DNA of 64,000 bases, taken from JACJYM01 sp965230495 (lineage in GTDB: Bacteria > Bacteroidota > Bacteroidia > Chitinophagales > Saprospiraceae). Shown here piece by piece: positions 59,019 to 64,000 of the stretch (position 1 is the stretch's first letter; the number at the start of each line of letters is the position of its first letter). The translations under genes were made by a program, and so were the position numbers. The DNA lies in the NCBI GenBank assembly GCA_965230495.1, contig OZ246004.1, positions 1,240,001-1,304,000 of the forward strand, given 5' to 3'. The notes beneath the pieces are model-generated. The model was not told the DNA's origin. It searched no databases and saw nothing but the letters and a program-made list of their open reading frames with translations.

Positions 59019-61409
59019 ATGAATCTTTATAAGTTATTAGTGCTAATCATTTTTCCATCCCTCGTATTTTCTCAAGGTAATTATAATTTAGATTTAATAT
59101 CTAATGTTTCTCTCGGAGAAAGTGGGAATGATATATGGGGATATGTTGACGAAAATGGATTAGAATATGCCATCGTTGGCTCAGCCTTTGGAACCTCTAT
59201 ATTCTCTTTAGAGGATCCTACCAATCCAATTCTTCGCTATAAAGCCGAAGGAGATCAAAGTGTGTGGAGAGATATAAAAAGCCATAATGATAGGTTGTAC
59301 GTTACTTGTGATTCTGGTAATGATGGGCTTGTAATTATTAATATGGAAAATGCTCCAGAAGAAATTACACATATCAATTGGAGACCTCAGTTTGAAGCAT
59401 TAGATTCAACCTCAAACTTGAGAACGTGTCATAATCTATATATTGATGATGAAGGTTATTGTTATCTAGCCGGATGTAACTTATCTGCTCAAGGAGTTAT
59501 TATTTTAGATTTAAATCAAGATCCCGATCTTCCTGTATATCAAGGAGCTGCTGATCTTGTTTATAGTCATGATGTTTATGTCCAAGGTAATCTTATGATA
59601 TCTTCAGAAATAAATATTGGGGAATTCGGACTATATGATATTTCGGATAAAACCAATCCCGTACTGATAAATAGACAAGGTACTACTACCGAATTTACTC
59701 ACAATGCTTGGTTTTCTGACGACGGAAACTTTGCCTTTACCACAGATGAAAAACCAAATGCCTATGTGGAGTCTTATGACATAAGCGACCCTCTTAATAT
59801 GAAATTTCTTGATAGATATAGACCTATTGAAACAGAAAATAGAGGCGTGATTCCTCATAACACTCATTATGATAAGGGCTTTCTAGTAACCAGTTGGTAT
59901 ACCAATGGAATAATTGTTATTGACGCTAACAAACCTGATAATTTAGTAGAAGTAGCTAGTTATGATACTTATCAAGGTGATGACGGGGGATTTGATGGAT
60001 GTTGGGGAGCATATCCTTACTTACCAAGTGGTTTGGTTTTAGGAAGTGATCTAAACACCGGACTTTATGTCTTAGCTCCTAATCTAGATGGCACAGGAGT
60101 TCGCGAATATAAAAGAGCATGTTACCTAGAAGGAGTAATATATGATATGCAAACTAATAATACCATTAGTGGAGCTACGGTTACAATCCAGAGCACCAAA
60201 GATAATCGAGAGACTTCTAATGAAAATGGTGTTTATAAGACCGGACTTGCTGATGCAGGAACATATCAAGTAACTGTAAGTCACCCTGAGTATCTTACTT
60301 ATACAGGAGAAGCTACCCTAAATAATGGAGAAGTAACTATTCTCGATGTATATATGGAAAAGTATATTGTTAATGGAAGTACCAAACACCTTTTTGCTAA
60401 TGATTTATCAATATCAGATGTTAACATCAAATATGTTAATTTAGAAAATGGAGAGTCAGTTACTACCTCAAGTGATAATAATGGTAATTTCAGTATTGGA
60501 ATGAAACCGGGTGCCGAATATCAGATTTTCGCTGGTAAATGGGGCTTTAAAGAAGCGTTTATATCTTCTTATACCGCTGATAATTCTCAAAATCTTATCA
60601 TTGAATTAGACACCGGATATCAGGACGCATTTAACGTTGATCAAGGATGGACTGTCATAAGCATTGCAAATACTGGCATGTGGGAAAGAGCCGTCCCGGG
60701 GGGAACATGGTTTCAAGATGGCTATGCAAATCCGAATACAGATGATCCAAATGATATAGGAGATGAATGCTATGTTACTGGTAATATAACTGTCGACGCT
60801 GTAAGTGATGATGTTGACAATGGCAGCACTATTCTAACTTCTCCAGTAATGAATATGATGGATGCAGATACCATGACATTTAGATATTCTCGATGGTTTA
60901 TCAACAAAGGAGGCAGCGGTGTACCTAATGATATACTAGAAATATCGTTAACCAATGGTATAGATACTATAGTGCTTGAAACTATCACAGAAGTAGATTC
61001 CAAATCGGAATGGAGTGATGTCATTGAATTTGGGTTTACCAAAGATCAGTTTCAACCAACTGAGAATATGCAAATTATAGTAAATGCTTCGGATGACAGT
61101 CCTGGTCATTTATTAGAATGTGGGTTTGACAATTTTTCCGCAGAAAGCTTTATTGACATTAGTGGAATCGAAGAAGCAAGTTCTTTAGATTTAGAAATCT
61201 ATCCCAATCCTTCTAGTGACAGAATTTATATAAAAACTGAAAAAAATGTTGATAGTGTTGCGTTATTTGATTTATCCGGGCGATTAATTAAAAGCTTGAG
61301 AAACAACGGTACCAATGAATATGATCTTTCTGATCTAAACACTGGTCTATATATGATGCAAATAAACGTAGGTAACGATATTATATTTAAGAAATTAGCT
61401 AAAAATTAA
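59019..61409 (+). CDS. Choice-of-anchor-B/LVIVD secreted protein with T9SS type A tail
   Basis: A 796-residue secreted protein. Signal peptide to ~19 (LVFSQ). Residues ~25-365 form the choice-of-anchor-B domain, an LVIVD beta-propeller (NDIWGYVDENGLEYAIVGSAFGTSIFSLEDPTNP, GYCYLAGCNLSAQGVIILDL, NAWFSDDGNFAFTTDE). Two carboxypeptidase-regulatory beta-sandwiches follow at ~367-445 and ~447-530, then a jelly-roll-like region (~540-700). The last ~75 residues (LDLEIYPNPSSDRIYIK, LFDLSGRLIKSL, LNTGLYMMQI) form the T9SS type A sorting tail. Likely surface-attached; function unknown. Confidence 0.88.
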   Translation: MNLYKLLVLIIFPSLVFSQGNYNLDLISNVSLGESGNDIWGYVDENGLEYAIVGSAFGTSIFSLEDPTNPILRYKAEGDQSVWRDIKSHNDRLYVTCDSGNDGLVIINMENAPEEITHINWRPQFEALDSTSNLRTCHNLYIDDEGYCYLAGCNLSAQGVIILDLNQDPDLPVYQGAADLVYSHDVYVQGNLMISSEINIGEFGLYDISDKTNPVLINRQGTTTEFTHNAWFSDDGNFAFTTDEKPNAYVESYDISDPLNMKFLDRYRPIETENRGVIPHNTHYDKGFLVTSWYTNGIIVIDANKPDNLVEVASYDTYQGDDGGFDGCWGAYPYLPSGLVLGSDLNTGLYVLAPNLDGTGVREYKRACYLEGVIYDMQTNNTISGATVTIQSTKDNRETSNENGVYKTGLADAGTYQVTVSHPEYLTYTGEATLNNGEVTILDVYMEKYIVNGSTKHLFANDLSISDVNIKYVNLENGESVTTSSDNNGNFSIGMKPGAEYQIFAGKWGFKEAFISSYTADNSQNLIIELDTGYQDAFNVDQGWTVISIANTGMWERAVPGGTWFQDGYANPNTDDPNDIGDECYVTGNITVDAVSDDVDNGSTILTSPVMNMMDADTMTFRYSRWFINKGGSGVPNDILEISLTNGIDTIVLETITEVDSKSEWSDVIEFGFTKDQFQPTENMQIIVNASDDSPGHLLECGFDNFSAESFIDISGIEEASSLDLEIYPNPSSDRIYIKTEKNVDSVALFDLSGRLIKSLRNNGTNEYDLSDLNTGLYMMQINVGNDIIFKKLAKN

Positions 61410-61420
61410 GAAAGACCCTC

Positions 61421-61984
61421 GTGACGTATCTTTTCAAGTCTACCAGACTTGGTTTTCGAAATTGGGAACCCTCAGACATTGATGTCATGTCTGAGATAAA
61501 TGGATGTGTTGAGGTTATGAAATTTTTCCCGAAAACACAATCCAAAATTGAAACTTTGTCGTTCATGAAGAGGATGATGGCGATGCTTGAGGAGCGACGA
61601 TATTGTTACTTTGCTGTTGATGAATTGAACTCATATAAGTTGATTGGATTTATCGGATTAGCATATCAAGATTATAAAGCTGATTTCACCCCATGCGTTG
61701 ATATTGGTTGGAGACTTCATAAACTTCACTGGAACAAAGGATATGCTACTGAGGGTGCCCAAGCTTGTCTTAATTACGGTTTTAAAAATCTAAATCTTAA
61801 TAAAATATATTCTGTTGCCACAAAGAATAATCTCCCATCTATTAATGTGATGAAAAAGATTGGGATGAGTTATCTAGAAGATTTTGAACATTCTAAACTT
61901 CTTGATTATCCTGATTTAAAACTTTGCTCCCTCTATTCGATCGATGCTAACACCTTTTTTGCATTAAATCAATTACATGATTAG
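61421..61984 (+). CDS. GNAT-family N-acetyltransferase, RimJ/RimL type
   Basis: A 187-residue acetyltransferase starting at GTG (61421) 11 bases after the previous stop: STRLGFRNWEPSDIDVM at the N-terminus, GWRLHKLHWNKGYATEGAQACLNYGF as the acetyl-CoA-binding motif (~107-130), and NLPSINVMKKIGM. Members acetylate the N-termini of proteins or small amines. Its stop overlaps the GT2 gene by 8 bases, so the two are likely expressed together. Confidence 0.85.
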   Translation: MTYLFKSTRLGFRNWEPSDIDVMSEINGCVEVMKFFPKTQSKIETLSFMKRMMAMLEERRYCYFAVDELNSYKLIGFIGLAYQDYKADFTPCVDIGWRLHKLHWNKGYATEGAQACLNYGFKNLNLNKIYSVATKNNLPSINVMKKIGMSYLEDFEHSKLLDYPDLKLCSLYSIDANTFFALNQLHD

Positions 61985-62972
61985 TATTCTGATGCCAGTT
62001 CGGAATACTGCACCATATTTGGAAGACTGCCTAAAATCTATTTTAGCACAAAAAGAAGAAGACTGGGAGCTAATAGCTATAGATGATCATTCCAAAGACG
62101 GGTCGTTTCTGATCCTCCAAGAATATCAAAAAAAAGATAGTAGAATACAAGTCTATCAAAATGATGGCACTGGAATTATTAATGCCTTGAGGCTTGCTTA
62201 TAGGAAGTCTTCTGGTGAACTTATTACACGAATGGATAGTGATGATCTAATGACTCCTGACAAGCTATTAGAGTTAAAAACAATAGTTCTTACAAAGGGT
62301 AAGGGAATACTGGCTACCGGATTAGTCAAATATATCTCAAGAAAAAAACTGGGAGATGGCTACAAAAGGTATGAGAAATGGATAAATCAATTAAGTTCAT
62401 CGGAAACCAATTGGCTAGATTTGTATAAAGAATGTGTCATTCCATCTCCTTGTTGGATGGTTGGAAGGCAAGATTTTGAAAAATCAGGTGCATTTTCTTC
62501 CAATACTTATCCTGAAGATTATGACTTAGCGTTCAGATTTTATCAAAATGGGCTCCATTGCATATCTACATCCAAAATTATTCATATTTGGAGAGATCAT
62601 TCATCACGAGCTTCAAGAAATGACCCGAATTATTCCGACAATAGATTTTTGGATTTGAAGTGCAAATATTTTCTAAAGTTGCACTATCAAAAAAACCGAA
62701 AATTAGTATTGCTTGGAGCAGGTAAGAAAGGTAAGTGGATAGCTAAATATTTAATCAATCATTCCATACCCTTTGTTTGGGCAACCAATAATCATAAAAA
62801 AATAGGTTTAAAAATATATGATATTATTCTACAAAATGAGCACCTTGTTATAAGTGATAAAAACGCTCAATTTGTTATCACTATAGCTAATCCTGATGAA
62901 CAACAAAAATTAAAAACTCAATTCTCTAATTCGAATAGCTCTCCTTTAAAAGACTACTTTTTTTTCTGCTAA
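61977..62972 (+). CDS. Family 2 glycosyltransferase with extra C-terminal domain
   Basis: A 331-residue GT-A glycosyltransferase: SILMPVRNTAPYLEDCLKSIL at the N-terminus, DDHSKDGS, and RMDSDDLMTP as the metal-binding DxD (~85). The catalytic domain ends near residue 235. The remaining ~95 residues open with KLVLLGAGKKGKWIAKYLI, a dinucleotide-type GxGxxG loop, seemingly a separate small domain also found on sugar-modifying enzymes. Acceptor unknown. Confidence 0.88.
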   Translation: MISILMPVRNTAPYLEDCLKSILAQKEEDWELIAIDDHSKDGSFLILQEYQKKDSRIQVYQNDGTGIINALRLAYRKSSGELITRMDSDDLMTPDKLLELKTIVLTKGKGILATGLVKYISRKKLGDGYKRYEKWINQLSSSETNWLDLYKECVIPSPCWMVGRQDFEKSGAFSSNTYPEDYDLAFRFYQNGLHCISTSKIIHIWRDHSSRASRNDPNYSDNRFLDLKCKYFLKLHYQKNRKLVLLGAGKKGKWIAKYLINHSIPFVWATNNHKKIGLKIYDIILQNEHLVISDKNAQFVITIANPDEQQKLKTQFSNSNSSPLKDYFFFC

Positions 62973-62985
62973 CTGAACAACATTA

Positions 62986-63666
62986 TTACTTAAACCTAAT
63001 ACTTGATAAGATACGTTTAGCTTCGGTAAGTTGTTTTTTATTACTAGGCCTTGTATAAAAGCTAATATATTTTCCATCCTTGTCATTGAGAAATATTCCT
63101 ACTGGTTCCCCTAATTGATCTTTTGTAAAATACTTAGTTGACGTACCTCCTTGCCACTGTTTAATATCAAAGAAATACATACCGTAATCTTCAATATATT
63201 GGTCATTGGATTGAAATGGAAAATAGTGTAAGACATTGTTAAATTCTAATTCAGCGACAGCATTACAAGGAATACATTCAAACAATAATCTATGACTGCT
63301 ATTGCTAGTTTTAGGCCAAACCTTATGTATACGAACGGAATCAAGGAATATTTTTCTAAGTTTTTCTTCAATAAATATGGAGTCAAAAAACTTAGTATGA
63401 TAATAGGCTCTAAAACTTTGAACAAATGTTGTTTTCAAGTTCTTTGGGCCTTGATAAGCAGTAGGTCCTGACTCAAAATACCACTTCAGGCCTTGGCAGT
63501 CAATAATCTTCAAATTACCTTCAATAGATTCTTCTATTTCTTCATGACATGAGATGTTCTCTATGATCATTATCTCATTTTCATAAATTGTTGTCTTCGT
63601 ATCTTGAGTTGATTTACAAGCAGATATTATTGTCAAAAGGGCAAACAAAATATTAATCCATCTCAC
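62986..63666 (-). CDS. Lipoprotein of unknown function
   Basis: A 226-residue lipoprotein (MRWINILFALLTIISAC lipobox). The mature part is strand-rich with two close cysteine pairs; no domain recognised. Its start overlaps the 3' end of the serine hydrolase gene by 14 bases, so they may be one operon. Convergent with the GT2 gene, 13 bases apart. Confidence 0.65.
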   Translation of the reverse strand: MRWINILFALLTIISACKSTQDTKTTIYENEIMIIENISCHEEIEESIEGNLKIIDCQGLKWYFESGPTAYQGPKNLKTTFVQSFRAYYHTKFFDSIFIEEKLRKIFLDSVRIHKVWPKTSNSSHRLLFECIPCNAVAELEFNNVLHYFPFQSNDQYIEDYGMYFFDIKQWQGGTSTKYFTKDQLGEPVGIFLNDKDGKYISFYTRPSNKKQLTEAKRILSSIRFK

Positions 63667-64000
63667 TGATAACCTTTTTTAGCAAACCATTAAAATCTAT
63701 ATGTCCAGCCAATCCCAATCTTACTACGACCATATTTTGAGAAGGGAAAATAAATACCCGTTGTCCCTGATAACCATCAGCAAAGTATAAATCATCAGGA
63801 AGGTCTGGATAATTACTTCCGTTACGATTTAACCAAAATTGCATTCCGTATTGTCCCTCAGAACCAGGGGCATTCGTTCTGGTGATTCGAGTCCATCCTT
63901 CGGGTAATAACTGATCATTCCCCAAGTATCCATCATGCAAATACAACAATCCAAATTTAGCCCAATCTAAAGCACTTGCGTACATGAATGACGAGGCAAT
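63653..64000 (-). CDS. Serine hydrolase of the beta-lactamase fold, C-terminal part (cut by window edge)
   Basis: An open frame continuing to the right edge, with residues IASSF before the first visible Met. LDWAKFGLLYLHDGYLGNDQLLPEGW and QYGMQFWLNR, then FADGYQGQRVFIFPSQNMVVVRLG, are the C-terminal lobe of class C beta-lactamase-like enzymes (HxG-type motif region near DGYQG). The active-site SxxK lies outside the window. The role is probably esterase or peptidase. Confidence 0.8.
   Translation of the reverse strand: MASSFMYASALDWAKFGLLYLHDGYLGNDQLLPEGWTRITRTNAPGSEGQYGMQFWLNRNGSNYPDLPDDLYFADGYQGQRVFIFPSQNMVVVRLGLAGHIDFNGLLKKVISEMD

Overview
The window is from a low-GC member of the Bacteroidota. 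The marks are a gliding-motility-type (CHU_C-like) C-terminus, two type IX secretion (T9SS) sorting tails, two TonB-dependent receptors with carboxypeptidase-regulatory N-terminal domains, many lipoproteins, and promoters that fit the Bacteroidota pattern (TTG, then about 17-20 bases, then TAnnTTTG). The sequence does not settle whether it is a flavobacterium or a Saprospira-like organism.

Layout. 1-18 kb (mostly minus strand): the start of a TonB-dependent receptor cut by the window edge, a giant 4128-residue secreted repeat protein, and a secreted metzincin protease carrying twelve PKD-like domains. 18-20.5 kb: a methyltransferase, a biotin carboxylase and tRNA-Arg(TCG). 20.5-33.7 kb: a 13.2-kb integrative element in the 3' end of that tRNA, bounded by a 19-bp direct repeat (20514-20532 and 33689-33707). 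Its right end has a tyrosine integrase, an HTH protein, a Rep_trans-type replication initiator, a VapE-like ATPase and RNase H. Its left part carries a serine recombinase, a C5-methyltransferase restriction-modification system with an HTH controller, lipoproteins, and a large lipoprotein that may be a toxin with a membrane partner.

34-42.6 kb: unrelated, same-strand accessory genes (hypotheticals, a propeller lipoprotein and a decayed relative, an alpha/beta hydrolase, an AraC regulator, two lipid-anchored VOC proteins, a serine hydrolase). They are separated by short imperfect palindromes that start near TAAC and end in variants of CCGTTAGC. This looks like an integron-type cassette array without an integrase (CALIN), and is the best candidate for an undescribed structure here.

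42.8-64 kb: chromosomal genes again. These are a cystathionine beta-synthase-like enzyme with an MFS transporter, an operon of two LVIVD-type lipoproteins and two probable outer-membrane barrels, Tex, a probable 6S-type small RNA, a glycosyltransferase/phosphodiesterase locus, a cysteine-rich beta-helix lipoprotein with a TonB-dependent receptor, an ArsC-like protein back to back with a thioesterase, a choice-of-anchor-B T9SS protein, a GNAT acetyltransferase with a GT2 glycosyltransferase, a lipoprotein and the end of a serine hydrolase. All assignments come from reading motifs; no database search was run.
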